From assembly GCA_024336345.1 (NCBI GenBank), contig JANFOG010000010.1:682001-746000 (forward strand): a stretch of 64,000 nucleotides of DNA, read 5' to 3'. The notes below the pieces were generated by a model. The model worked only from the letters and a program-made list of their open reading frames with translations. It searched no databases and was not told the DNA's origin. Below, piece by piece: positions 11,320 through 23,701 of the stretch (positions within the stretch are counted from its first letter, which is position 1; every line of letters starts with the position of its first letter). This stretch comes from Mariannaea sp. PMI_226 (Eukaryota; Ascomycota; Sordariomycetes; Hypocreales; Nectriaceae). The translations under genes were made by a program, and so were the position numbers.

Positions 11320-12213
11320 CGTGAATGTGTATTGAAAGGTTGTTCCGGGGGAAATCTTTCGATAGTTTCGTCTATACAGGGTTTTTGGTTTCGGGTAAAG
11401 CAAGCAGAAATCTATTCCACGAATGTTGCAGAGCAAAAAAAGTTTCACTTCAATCAATGAAGGAGAGCAGATTGTGAAAATTCAGACAAAAAGCTGGATG
11501 CCGTAGGCAGAGCTGCTTGGAAGGATTGTAAATGGCGATGCCGGGGAGGAAAAGAATGGAAAGGTTGTGTAAAACAACGTTGAGAAGAGAAAGAATGAGA
11601 GAGCGTAGTCTGAATAGACCAAAAAAGACAAACTGGATGAAGAGAAGGTAGGTTATAAAAGGAAGAAGGAAACCAGCCGACTTCGAAGCAGGAAGTGTTA
11701 GATATTAAGAGAAACGGAAGAAGAGAGAGAGTGGAGGGGGGGTGTGGCATTGTGCCTAGGATTCTAGTTTGTAGTCAATGAGGCGTTTCACGGAACGACA
11801 GTCTAGAAAGCACAAACGCCGGGGCTGAGCGGGTGTGTGGACCTCCCATGCAACCCCTTGAAAGCGTTTGAGACTGCGGATACTCCGTACGTATCTCGGC
11901 CAGGAGGCCATCCCAGCAACCCTTAATCAAGCCGGTGGCCGGGGAGAGTCCACTGGCAGGGTGAGTGCCTGTTCATTGTCAGTACGTACAACTTTGTAAG
12001 TACGGACAAACGAAGATGCCGTGTCCCCACGAACCAGAGCATTCAGTCTGTCTTACATGCCTGATCCATGAGTAGATTCTTTTGACAGAACCTGAAAGGC
12101 CCTCCAACAGAGCAACTGAGTCGTGTTAAGAGTGGGTGGAGGCCTTGCCAAGAGGTTAGACTTTGAAAACGGCCCATCTAAGGGCTGAACAAGACCGAAT
12201 ATGGGGAGAGAGC

Positions 12214-12237
12214 AAAAAAAAAAAAAAAAAAAAAAAA
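12214..12237. repeat. 24-nt poly(A) tract
   Basis: An uninterrupted run of 24 A in non-coding sequence. It could be a mononucleotide microsatellite or, less likely, the tail of a decayed retro-copy; no coding remnant is visible just upstream. Confidence 0.9.
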
Positions 12238-13489
12238 TATTACTCTCTCTTTCTGTTCCAAATGTTCCAGAGTCACCGAGCAAAGACCAGTGTGAGTGGG
12301 TGTTGTTGTTGTCGATGCTGGACCGAGGAGGTTCAAAGAAGGGGCACGCCAATGGGGAGTCAGTTTTGCCTTAGTGAAGGGGGAGGCAGCTTGTGCGATT
12401 CCCAAAGTAGAAAAGTGCCAGGGGCTTGTAGGGACCGGGGCGGTTTGACGGAGGGGTTGGCTGAGACGAAGAGGCTGATTGGTACAGATGTACTGTGCTG
12501 TGTAGATGTTCAAACGGGAATAAGAGGCCGTGAATTTGTGCAAATGCTCTGCGATGCCATCATACTATCTGAGGTAGGAAGAATCTGTACTTGGTATTGC
12601 ATGTAAGAAAGGTGGCAGGGAGGGTACCAGCGCCCAATAGCCTCCTCAAGGCTTGTCTCAATTGCCTGCCTTGTCTAAAGTCGAAGAGTAAAAGTGAACC
12701 ATGACTTCGTCTGGAGACTTCTTTCAACTTGCCGCTTTCTCAACCTGGGAAAAGTTTTGAGCGAGGTCTCTTGCCAAGCACATGCCTCCCGAGAGTGACA
12801 GGACCCAATTTCATAAGAGAAATGCGTTGTTCATGGCCAAGGTTTCCCCATTGTACATAGTAGGCGATGCTTACATTTATTTGCCCCTAGTCACTAAGTT
12901 AGGTGTTCCAGGAGCCTGGTGGCCCGATGGGGAACCTCGCCACGAAAGGTATCAGCCTAAGAAGAAGTACGGTACTGAGTACAAGATGCAGACTGTTCAG
13001 TGCCAAATACCTACATAGTAATTAATATGTAAGTTATACGCAGTTGAGTAGGCAGGTACTTACAGTACCTTGGCAGGCTGCTTATTGGGACATGATTGAT
13101 GACAGTCCCTCTCCAAAACTGGTAAGCTGGCAGCTTGATGAGACTCTTGGCGAGGTGAGTTGGGCGGATGCTGTAACACGTCGCCCGAAGCCACTCAGCA
13201 GCTACGAAGTCGTTGTCGTCAACCAAGTGGGAAAATGGGAAAATAGGAAAATAGGGCAACAAAGTAAGCCGCCTGCAGTCGCCAATAACCTCTCTGGATT
13301 GCTGTGTGCCTTGCTCAGATGTGCTGCCAATTGGCTGATACTGTGCCAATCCTGTGCGTGTGGCTTGCAGCCACCGAGATGTAAGGGAAGGACGGGAGGG
13401 GGAAACGGGATGTGCTCAGCTGGTCCTTTCTCCCTCTTAGCGGCAACACGTCACCTCTCCCTCCAAATCCCTCCAAATCCCTCCTGCTG

Positions 13490-13510
13490 GCCCGCTGAAA
13501 GTCAGCGGGC
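13490..13510. repeat. Perfect inverted repeat (9-bp arms, 3-nt loop)
   Basis: GCCCGCTGA (13490-13498), loop AAG, then TCAGCGGGC (13502-13510). The arms are GC-rich and pair perfectly, so the sequence could form a stable hairpin in RNA or a palindromic protein site in DNA. Confidence 0.8.
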
Positions 13511-13842
13511 TGGTTGGGGTGTCAGTGCTAGAGCCAGTCCTGCCTCCTGCCCTGGACCTCGACGACGCAGGTACCGTGCTCAATCTGAGACGGGCCGCGA
13601 GCCAATCGTTTGGTCTCCATTTTTTCTCCTTCCGATACAGCCACTCTCGTTTGTCTGCTGGCTTGAGACCCAAACAACAGCCAACAAGCGGAAAAAAAGA
13701 AAGAAAAAAAAAAGAAACCCAAACGAAAAGGGCCGCTCTCAAAGTAAACAGATCATCCATCTGCATAGGATATTTCTTCTCGCTTGTTTGGTTTTTTGTT
13801 TGTCTGTCTGTTTCCCTGATGATGAGCCCAGGCCACGATCTC

Positions 13843-13863
13843 TTCTTCTTCTTCTTCTTCTTC
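13843..13863. repeat. TTC trinucleotide microsatellite (7 units)
   Basis: Seven perfect TTC units in non-coding sequence, preceded by a shorter TGTC run. Confidence 0.9.
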
Positions 13864-16523
13864 ATGTGTGATGTATTTACTATGATTCTGTAGTCTTACA
13901 TATAATGCCTTGTCTGCAGATTACAGATTACTTGATGCCAAGGTCAAAATTGACGTGTGGATAATGAGTCCTGCAGGTAGGCATTTGTGTGTCACGCAAT
14001 GGTTTGCCAATTAATTAATTACCATGTGTGTAGAGAATTGGCCTTTTTGTTCGTCATTTAATTTAGGGGTCTTTGCCTGCATCTTCGTCCCTGCACTGCT
14101 TCCACTGCGAGCATGTATGTAATGTATTCACTATATTTTCACCTTGCATGCATCTTCCTGACCGACTCTTTTTTGCTTGTCTCAGCTCCCAAGCCATCAC
14201 AGCTGACTATTTTCTTACTCGCAACGCCTCAATGCTTTGCTCACCTGTCGTATTCTGCCACGCTTAACGCAGGTTGCCGCTCAGCTCGGGTCGGCTGGGT
14301 TAGTTACCTGAGGTTATTGAACCTGTTGCATTAGGCCATCAGCACGACATGAAAGGCCAAGAATGAGGGCATCTATTCTTAAAAAAAAAAAATTGCATTG
14401 CAGGCCGGATGCCCTGGGTCGTTGCTTTTCTGGCCAGCCCAAAAGTAACTTGCGAAACAGAAGCAGTAATACATCGAGAGAAAAAAGAGACCGTTGCATT
14501 CTCTCACAAAAGCTGGCGATGTCACAGTCTCCAGGCTTGCAGTAACAGACTGGAACTAACTAGGACTCAAGGACCGGGGCTTGGGAGGAGGGTCTGAAGC
14601 CAAAGAGCTGGGAGGGCTCGAAGATCTCAGACAGTCAAAGTATCGAAGGTTGTGTTTGATCAGCATCCGATACGAACGACTCTCAACTTCTCTACCATGC
14701 GGGTCGTAGATCAAGCAATTGCATAACCGGGAGCTGGCAGAGCCGTGAGGCTAAGCATTCTGACGATCAAACCAGGGGTGTGCAGCTGTACGGATATCTA
14801 TATCTCTAAAATTGATGCTTATTTTTGATCGTGAACACATCTCAAATCATGTTCCTTGGATGCCTGTCGACTACCTGTTATACGGGATGCTGAACACAGG
14901 ATCTCCATGGTTGGTCCTTTTTGGCATCTTTTGCGAAGTCCGTGCCTGTCGCCATCCAAACAACAATCCAAACGGGATAGGTTGCTACAGTGGTGGCGGA
15001 GCTTTCTTTGAAAAGCCCAATCATTTTATTACTGAGTTGTTTCCATATTGTTTGCATCATGCACAACCAAAGGTTCCTTTTATTTTTGGGTTGGAAAAAA
15101 AAATTGAAAAAAAAAAAATTCTGTCTCTGTATTTCTCGTGGTCAATCTATGTACATAGTACTATGCACTTTTTTTTTCTATCCTGCCCGAGTCAGCGATG
15201 ACATGCCAGGGTCCATCTATTCTTCATCTCGCTCTCAGTCGTCAAGAAGAATTAACTCATCTCTCCATATTAACTCACATTGGCCCAGTTACGAGTAAGG
15301 TATCTGGGCAACTTGCTCCATAACTATGCTACTCCTTACGCGAGATTCTCTTCTCTCTGCCTCCACCAAACCTCCGTCCAAGCCGTCGTAATAATGTGCA
15401 CTATGTGTTCGCCCCCTTGCCACCAGCAAAAAGGGCGCCAAGCGGCACACACCCTCGTCTGTTTCAGCGTCTCCGTGCTCCGCAGATCCTTACGCTATCT
15501 AGCCCCCCTGCGTGTAGCAGAATAAGAGCAATTCTTCTCCACAGTTGGTCCGCTTCTCCATTTTTGACCTCAGTTCACGGCATTCAATGCTTACCAACAT
15601 CTGTTTGAAGTCACTGAATCTGTCCATTCGCCTCACCACCCTCCTTGGACAGAATGCTGCACCACAGTCATCATCCTTGTGGGGTCTCATGATGTGCTCC
15701 TGGTACGAAGGCCTCCTTCTTTATGTAGGTAGTTGAGGCATATCGCAAGGCTCAAGATAACCCCAAAATAAATCTACACACTATAACACAATTCGTAGCT
15801 ACAGCACAGCCGCCTAAGGCACGTGAGCTTCCGTTCATAATATTGCAGGATAGTTATGTTCATGAACCATTTGTGACCTCCGAGAGAAACACCACGCAAG
15901 TTTAGGTCTACTCAATCACTTGCCTTTCTGGTCAAACCAGCTTTGGTCGGAACTGCAGCATTCTACCCGGGACGCTTCACTTCCTTCGCTCGCTTATCTC
16001 CCATCTTCAATCAACTCGCAACATTGTCCAAACCACGCTGATGGTCATCATTCCCATCTTTGAAATATACTAATACCTGCGCAATTAGTCGGCCATATAA
16101 CATCTCCTCAAATCTTCTGCACGACCCCCACATCGTCATTCATCCTCTAGGGTAATTAACTTGCTTGGGTGCCTCATGCCAACCATCCGAACTAGGCCTT
16201 GCACGCCCCACGTAACATAGTAAGACCACCACAGCCCCCCCTCACCCATGCCTTGGATCCATTGCGTCGGCACTCCCTGGCTTGGATCTGTTACAAATAT
16301 ATTTCGTCATCAAACCCAGTAAACGGTATCCAATGCCCTGATCGAAGCACCATCAATCTGCAGGTTGAAAATGAGACCAGCAAATATTAGACACATCGCA
16401 AACCATTTATTGTGCCCTGATACCAGATCGAGCTACTAATTAACGAGATTGCTAATATTCTGAGATAGAGTGATGGCACTGACACCGTCTTCCCCAAATC
16501 CATCACCATTGCATAGTGCAATC

Positions 16524-19357
16524 TCATTCCACCTCCTCAATCCTAGGTCTTGGTCGTCCGGCCCCGTCAACTAGCGTCCCTGCAGGGTTGACGTGGAGGC
16601 CAGCCAAGCTCATCAACTCCGGACCAGACGAGGCAGCTTGGCTCGGCATCATACTAGATATTTGCCAATTCTCGAGGCTCTCAATCACGTCGTTGGCGTG
16701 TTGTTGGACTAGCCCGTCATTATCCGTCGCCGCCACGTAATGAAGGGTTCTAACAATATCCTCTCTGCTCTCATCTGTCAAGCCAAAGCCAAGCCGAGTA
16801 TTTGATTCCTTAGCTTTGTCGAGTGCTCTGACGAAACTAAGAATGTTCAGGACGGCTGCTCGTCGAAGAATTCCCGTCTCCATCTCTCGTTCAATTGTTA
16901 GCACATTGATGGAAAGGTCGACACTGGCAGAGACTAGTGTTGGACCAATCCCTCCAATATTCGTCTCGATGGCTGTGCCGAAGATGGACAACGCAGATGC
17001 TCTGATTCGAACGTCTTCGCTACCTCTCTTACTTTCCCATCCCTGGAGAATCTGAGCAAGAATGTCATTTGTGGCCTTTTCTTCTTCTGTAATATCTTCA
17101 TCTTCATCCATTAGGTCGGCTGCTCCGTCATCGTCAGTCTCTTTTTTCTTCATCTTCTGTCTCTTCTCCTCGCGAACTTGCTTTGCCAAAGTCTTTGGCC
17201 GGTATCCACGCCGTCCCGCTATTGAAAGTAATGTCTCGCTAATCTTTTGGGCAATGTCTCCGGCGAATGTTTGTCCCAGACGCTCTACTACTTGTAGCAG
17301 GGCTTCTCCGAATCGAAGTCGAACATCGGTGGACGCTTTCTCCTGAGGATCGAGATAATGATCTAGCAGCTCTTGAACGGCTGAGTTGGGGTGTTTGTTG
17401 GCAAGCTGCGTGAAGACCTTGATGACTCGTAGGTTGATAAAGTCATCATTCTCCGCCAGTAAATTCGACATGAGTACTGTGACTGCAGGTATATCAAGAA
17501 TTGGGCTTTCAGCCAATATTAGGCTCGATATAAGATTGAGACCTTCGGCAACGACGGGCGGCGGATTTTCAGCACTTCCGGTGATATAGTTCATCGCCAG
17601 ACTGTATGTCTTCCTATCCTCAATTTGGCGGTTGCTTGGTGTCGTGATTGATTTGTTTGGTTCTTCTACTTCATCCCGATACTTGAGCAGCATTGCCAGA
17701 TTCCTTGCTGTTGGCGAGATTTGCGCTCTGTTTGCGTTACTCAATCTATTGAGGGAAGCTTCAACCACCTCCAGCTCTTCTGGCTTGATGTCAGACTTTT
17801 GAAACGTGGGAGCAGTGACAACCAAGTTCAGGAGACTCAGCACCACGGCAACAAGGTCGTCTGCTAATTGGGCCTTCGCATCAGCCCTGAATACCTGACA
17901 AATAAGTTCAAGCAGCTGGTCAAAGTGGCTGACCAGGTTCTCTGGGGCTTGCTCCATTAGCCTTTGGAGAATCGTGACCTCAATTAGATCCAGAACTGGC
18001 GAGGATATTGAGGAATCTTGCTCCTGTATTGGGATATCGATCTTGATATCTTCTTTTTCCTTGCCTGCTGCCTGAATCCATCGTCTTAGCAGGTCAAGGA
18101 AGATGGAGGAAATTTCCTCCTTCGAACAACATGACGTGACAAGGCGAACTAATGTGGCCGCCTTCTCCTCAAGTTCGTTCCAGTTGAGGTTGAAACCGAC
18201 GACCTCTTTCTTGATAGAGGGTGGTTCTACAATCTCAATCTCGCCCTTTCCCGTCAGACGATATTTCCAAGGACGCTTTGCTGACTCTGGCGAGCCCTTG
18301 CTAAGAAGATATTGTATGAGTGGCCATATAGTGTCACGACTTCCAAAGAGGCGTAAGTAGGCCTCAAGTAAGGTCCGAGCTGGCTTCACATACTCCTGAT
18401 CGGTGAGCGGTAGAGCGTTTAGCCAAGACGCCAATGCCCATAATTGTAATAAAACTGGCCTGAGAACTCTTTTATATAACCCGGAGGACGGATTTGAAAG
18501 CAGCAGTACGCTGAGGCGTTGAAGGGAGACCTTTAAGGATTCAGCTTTGATTAGGACCTTGTCTTGGCTAAGATCAATGATGTCGTCTTCCTCTTTGATC
18601 GTGACCAAATTTTCATTCATCAGAGAAGGGTTGAGTGCTTCTATCAATGGTTGAACAAAAGAATTCCACCCGGCAGTACCTGTCAGAGTTAGTCAAACCC
18701 AGCTTCGAGGCGAATATTATTACGCGTATTACCTGGAGCACCGTACTGCTTTTTCCCCAGAATTCCATATCCGACAATTTGTGCAGAGGTCTTTGCCAGA
18801 TCTTGGCCAGATTTCCCATCCATAAGCTGAAGAAGTTGATCTGCAATCCCGCCGAACCAAGCTTCCGGGGTCATGCTACCCGGTACTGATGATAACAACT
18901 TGGTCGTCACAGCCACTGCTTCATGAGTGATGCTAGCTCCTTGCTTTTGCGGCCCTGAGCTGTCAGTAGCCTTTGCGATATTGCTTGGGTGTACTGAGAA
19001 TACGAATTCCATCGTTCCACGTACGCCATCTGGCCGTAGTGGCAGAAGTGTGAGTGTTTGCAGCAACGGATCTCGGAGCCATGGAGGGAGAACGTTGGGT
19101 TTAATGAGGGTGTTTAGAGCTGGAAGAAGAGCCCAAGTCTCGGACCTTTATTTTTCATTTATTTTTTATCAACCAGGCTGAATCTCAAAAGCTCAGCTTT
19201 CGGCTAGTGCATACCTCTCTATGAGTTGGTTATATTCTTCGACCCCGGCGGCACGGGTTGAGGCATCGACGTTAGGGTCGAAAGCTTTTTTGCCAGCCTC
19301 TACAATCGATTCAATGATCTTAGGCGCGGGGGCTCGGAACGAAGATGAGCTGGCCAT
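16524..19357 (-). CDS. rtp1: RNA polymerase II assembly factor Rtp1 (TANGO6 family), HEAT-repeat protein
   Basis: Model: exons 19357-19215, 19145-18733 and 18679-16524, giving 903 aa. Both introns have GT..AG borders; the 53-nt second one has a CTAAC branch point and rejoins as GAPG/TAGWNSF. The protein is almost wholly helical with HEAT-type repeats. The stretch at about 550-650 (VVAEGLNLISSL to the LRFGEALLQVVE region) matches the RTP1_C1 domain and the C-terminal segment at about 836-876 (LGFGLTDESR, HANDVIESLENW) matches RTP1_C2. A lysine-rich then acidic insert (KKKETDDDGAADLMDEDED) lies between them. Yeast Rtp1 (YMR185W, 981 aa, essential) helps assemble and import RNA polymerase II subunits. 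The start at MASSSSFRAP was preferred to an upstream in-frame ATG at 19399 because the extra 14 residues look non-coding. Confidence 0.9.
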
Positions 19358-22042
19358 AATTATCTGATACCTCTTGGTGCCCTGAAGATGAATTGGCAAG
19401 GTTTGTCATCCATGCTTCCTTTCACTTTGCTCCACATCTTCATGTGCGAACAGCACTGTATCTTACACTGTAGAATCAGCTCAAGAACATCACGTGAACG
19501 CGCGTGCTGTGGGCCCACTCTAAAGTGGATACCATATCTCGATGTATTCGCGTTTGACTGTGCCAACCTCTCTCATGCCTTCTTTCACCCTTCAAATCCA
19601 TGTGTTTTTGTTCTGCTCCTAGATTCTTTTGCTGGAGGTATGACTTTCTCTCGGAGATTCATCGACTTTCGTATGCACCAGCGCCTATAGGGCTTCTCGT
19701 TTGATCATGCACAGCCCCATCATCTCTTCTCAATACGCGTCTCGCTTCCCCCACAGTTCTCCGACTCTCGTTTTCCGCAAGGAATGCCTATTGCAGGCCC
19801 CCCTCCCCAGGCTGGTTAACCACAATATGCCGCTCTCGAGCCTGTATCAGGACCTCGTTGAATGCCGCAGGGGAATCTATTGTGGTCCACACGCTGTCTG
19901 AACTCGGGACGGTCCAGCCTAGCCGGGGGAATGAGTTTCGGAACTTAACCCTAAGAAGATATCTGGTTTTTTTAGTTTGCGTTCTGTCGTTCAAAGCGTC
20001 TTCTAAGCCGATCAAGCACCGCGTGTCATGATGCGCTGTCCGAAAGGTCAGACGAGTGACTCGCAACGCTAAATCGACGGAAGGGCGTGGAGAGCACTCC
20101 AGTCACCTCTCATGGTGCGTAAGAGGATAGGACCATGAGCCGTGTGGTAAGATCCTCTGGCCTGAGGGCGCTCGTCAGTCCTATCCGCTGGAACTAGTAC
20201 ATCGGTCAAGAGCCGGCTGTTTTGGTGAGATGGTCAACCTTGTGAAGGCTATAAGTTGCAGTTATCAAACTATGACCATCTGGTCAGATAGACGACTCGG
20301 CAGCGTCAAAGCAGGAAAGAAGTGGAGCCACGGTATGGCTTCAAGCAGTCAGTTGCTTTCTTCCTTTCAACCCTTCATACAAAGTTTTCACCTGTCGGAA
20401 CCGTCTTCTGGTTAGTTCCAGTTGACGCAGCGGGGAACCTTTGGTCACAAACAGAAAGGATATCTTTGAAACTGACCATTCATGCCTGCTGGTAGAGCTC
20501 CCGGTCCTTCCAACCTGCAAGTCGGCTTGTCATCTAGCGTCTATCGCATCTGATTTCTTCCTTGGTTCTACCGCTCCCATAACTACACCCCAGCATCAGC
20601 TACAGGTGTATGATGCTTTTGCATCTAGCCCGACCAAGCGCATTAACCACTCTCCTGTGGTCCTAATCCATTGGTTGTAGTGGACGCCAGTCCCCCGTCA
20701 GGACCAGATGGTCAAGGCAGATTCCTCAACTTCTTCCTGGAAAGGATAGCTTGAGATGAAAGGGCGGTTTTTATGGATGTCTTTTGTCCGCCCGGTAATG
20801 CCCTCCTTGGCTGCTCGACGAGCTCGATGGAGAGGAAACAAAAACTTGTCCTTGTTGGCAACGCGTCTCAAACAGATGGAGCTTGTTTGATCAGACTTGA
20901 GCTTTTTATGGGTTGCATGGTGCTACGTCGACTTCTAGAGAGTCGTGTCCGCGAAGGCTTCGAATCATGCCGGGTTTGACAAATCACAAACAACTTTCCA
21001 CTTTGTCAACAACTTAATATCTAGGAGATGGCCTACGGTTGACGCCCAAAGCATTATCGGGACCCATCTCGAGTTGGAGTCAAAGTTTCGTGCTTGTCTG
21101 ATATTGTGAAGGGCCCGACCGTGGGCTATACCCAAGGTATTCGGTACCAAAGTAGAAGTTGGGATGTCATTGGATCCTGGGCAGGCCATGTTGGATGTGG
21201 CAGTCCTGGTTGTTCTCTCCCCAGAAATGGCGTGGAGGACAACCCCCCGCCGTAGGGGATAAGTCTTGCCCTCTTCTTCCCTTGCTCTGATATGGGTGCT
21301 AACACACTGAGTAGATACGAGAAACAACGCAACACGCAGTTGGTGAGGTAAAAGCGAACATTGACATTGCAGGCATGCCCCACCGAAACCATGCCGCTGA
21401 ACGAATTGTATGTGAACAAGCTATTGACAACATTTGTTTTGATGCATCGGTCGCGACTACAGTCCGGATCTCGCGGCAATGCACTATGCAGGTAAGCCAG
21501 TGATAGTGATGTCACTTGTTTCGGAGTGGCTTCACAACTTGAGACTTGCCTTGATTGTAGTGTTGATTATTGAATATGGGTAAAGTTTTAAGAAACAAGA
21601 TTAAATTCCAAGGAATGAAACCGTTTTCCCTATTTAGCCAAGCTATCTAACTGGCTGACCTATCAGTTCGATGCGACAGGGGAAAAGTCTTGGCTACCTA
21701 GTCAATCGTAAAGGGGGATGATCTAACTGCCTATTCGGGTGGGGTGGGCCCCGATGTGAGAGCATCAATTGAGTATCAGTATGATGATGTCACACCCCGA
21801 CCACTAAAGACCCTTCCAGTACGCAAGAAGACTGGGTTGCGTTATAAACTATCATCCTTGCCTACGTAGTAATCTTAACAATGCTGCTTCATTGAGCTTC
21901 TCCCGTCATGACTCTTCCTCAATAACCCCGTCTTTCCGTGCCTACTCTTGTATACCTTCCATTGGTTCTCGGTTCTCTCAGAGACTTGAGCAGCGGCCCA
22001 ACACAAAATCACATATCAACGCCGGCCGGCCCCCTCCACTCC
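19358..22042. other. 2.7-kb intergenic region between two divergently transcribed genes
   Basis: This lies between the heads of Rtp1 (-) and the App1-family gene (+). Composition is even, with no long coding-like frame, no recognisable transposase remnant and no tRNA-like T-arm. Pyrimidine-rich stretches just before 22043 fit the leader of the plus-strand gene. Confidence 0.5.
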
Positions 22043-23701
22043 ATGCTTAAATTAGTCCTCATGGGTCTTGTGCCCGCCATCACGGCGATTCCAGCGCCAG
22101 CTCCTCACGCGGAACCTACTCACTACCAACCGTTGGCCGCGAGAGCTCCCGAACCTACAGCTGTTTCGGATCTGATTGAGCGAGATATCCTCGATGATGT
22201 CGAGACTTACGTTGACGGTCTCATCAGTGATGTTGAGAGTAAGGCTTCGTCGCTAGTCAACTCAGGACTTCTTGATTTCCACGGTTTCCCGACCGGGACA
22301 CAGGTCGAGAAGTCGCTGGGCGTTTCAAGCACCGATCTAGCGTCCCAGCCGACCCAAGTATTGAATATCCCGTGAGTGGAGAGCCGTGACGCTGTTTATT
22401 CAAGTCTCACCAACTGACGTCATTTTAGGCCTTATGCGAACTGGACGAATAAAGGATGGAACGTACGAGTTCATGGAAACGTATATAAGTTCCCGAACAT
22501 TAGCGAAAAAAAGGTTGACGACCTGGCCAATGTCTTCCTCATCGACACAAGCGTTGACAAGCTCAACGATACCGAAAAGGCCCAGGCGCGCAACCTTACT
22601 CGATCCATCTTTGTAGTGCAGCAGGGTGACGAGAGCGTGACGGTCGACTTTGTGCCTGATTTCAAGCTGGTAAAAGAAAACAGCATACTTAGTGCGGTAT
22701 GTGCTTTTGATATTTGCTAGTTTGTGTGTAAGCGAGCGGACCAAAACTGACTATGTGGCTCACAGAAAGGCGGTGCGCAAAAAATAAAGCTTCCTTACAA
22801 TACGACGAAGGAGGGCGATTTTGATACCTTTGTAATACTGAAGAACACTAGTGATTCGAATAATGGGTATCTAATTCCAGGAAACGAGACCACGAAGGTT
22901 CAGGCTATCAACGTCTATGCTGAGGGGAAGAATAACAATGGCAATGCGACGGCCTACCTCGTTCCGCCCAAGGGTCTGACTATCGTATCCGATATAGACG
23001 ACATCCTTCGAGTGACTAAAATCTACGAGCCAAAGGAAGGGTTGCTGAATACCTTCGCACGCCCCTTCACGCCGTGGATGAACATGCCCGATATTTACGC
23101 CAATTGGTCAACGTCGATCCCATCGATGCATTTCCACTACCTGACCACCACCCCGGAGCAAGCTACCCGCAACTACATGGATTTCATCTACAAGACCTAC
23201 CCTCTAGGGTCGTTTGATACCCGGCCACTCAACTTCTCAGACGTATCGGCAACGCTATCGATCCGTCGCTTCCTCCTCGACAAGGTGTTTCAGACCTTTC
23301 CTGACCGGCGCTTTATCCTCGTTGCCGACACCAGCAACTCTGACGTCATGAAGGACTACCCAGCTCTCTACAAGGACTACCCTGGACAGGTTCAGTGTAT
23401 ATTCCTCCGCAACACCAGCTCCACGGATGAGGGAGATAAATTTCCCTACAACACCAAGGGTTTCAAGGGCATTCCGCAGTCGCGATACATGTTCTTCAAC
23501 GTGCCAGATGACTTGACGAACTTGGATATTGCAAACGCGAACTGCTACAATAGCTCGGTTAAGCAAAATGTGACATTTGACTACCAGGGATTGCCACTCG
23601 GGCTATCTGATAATGATAATGCTGCTCTCTCGGGCCATGTGCCAAAGTTGGGGCATGTTTTCGGAGGACTTTTGATCGGTGTACTAGGTCTTTTGCTTTA
23701 A
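22043..23701 (+). CDS. Secreted App1-family (DUF2183) phosphatidate-phosphatase-like protein with GPI-type tail
   Basis: Model: exons 22043-22371, 22429-22696 and 22766-23701, giving 510 aa. The junctions read NIP/PYANW and LSA/KGG. The start at MLKLVLMGL gives a signal peptide; a longer in-frame frame from 21938 lacks one. The N-terminal half holds NWTNKGWNVRVHGNVYK, typical of the family. The APP1 catalytic region begins at SDIDDILRVT (Asp275, Asp277), the HAD-type DxDx nucleophile motif, with Ile279 where classical enzymes have Thr or Val. A second acidic motif (ADTSNSD, Asp387 and Asp392) stands where yeast App1 has GDSGE-type sequence. There are many N-x-S/T sites, and the C-terminus is a hydrophobic tail (FGGLLIGVLGLLL) suited to GPI attachment. 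Yeast App1 is a cytosolic PA phosphatase at actin patches; this paralogue appears extracellular or wall-bound. Substrate unknown. Confidence 0.88.

Larger units (their letters stand above)
11320..16523. other. 5.2-kb intergenic region with simple repeats and a hairpin
   Basis: The part up to about 11750 is purine-rich on the plus strand, fitting the promoter and leader of the minus-strand wall-protein gene. Further right lie a 24-nt A tract (12214-12237), a perfect 9-bp hairpin (13490-13510) and a TTC microsatellite (13843-13863). Open frames such as 13044-13871 read through these repeats and look random. The right end holds the 3' side of the Rtp1 gene. No tRNA or transposon is recognised. 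Confidence 0.5.

Noticed and set aside
9799..11460. 553-codon plus-strand open frame opposite the wall-type protein
   Set aside because: It is the mirror of a Thr/Val/Ala-rich gene whose codons leave the opposite strand free of stops. Its Gly/Ser/Val composition follows from that, and it has no domain. The minus-strand protein has a signal peptide and wall-type motifs.
12181..12240. Poly(A) tract as a retro-copy tail
   Set aside because: No coding remnant or target-site duplication is visible next to it, so a simple mononucleotide repeat is the better reading.
13044..13871. 275-codon plus-strand open frame
   Set aside because: It reads through a hairpin, lysine-coding A runs and a TTC microsatellite that gives poly-Leu; no protein family character.
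20100..20720. Suspected transposon relic between Rtp1 and the App1-like gene
   Set aside because: I found no terminal repeats, no transposase or reverse-transcriptase motif and no strong AT bias of the kind left by RIP.
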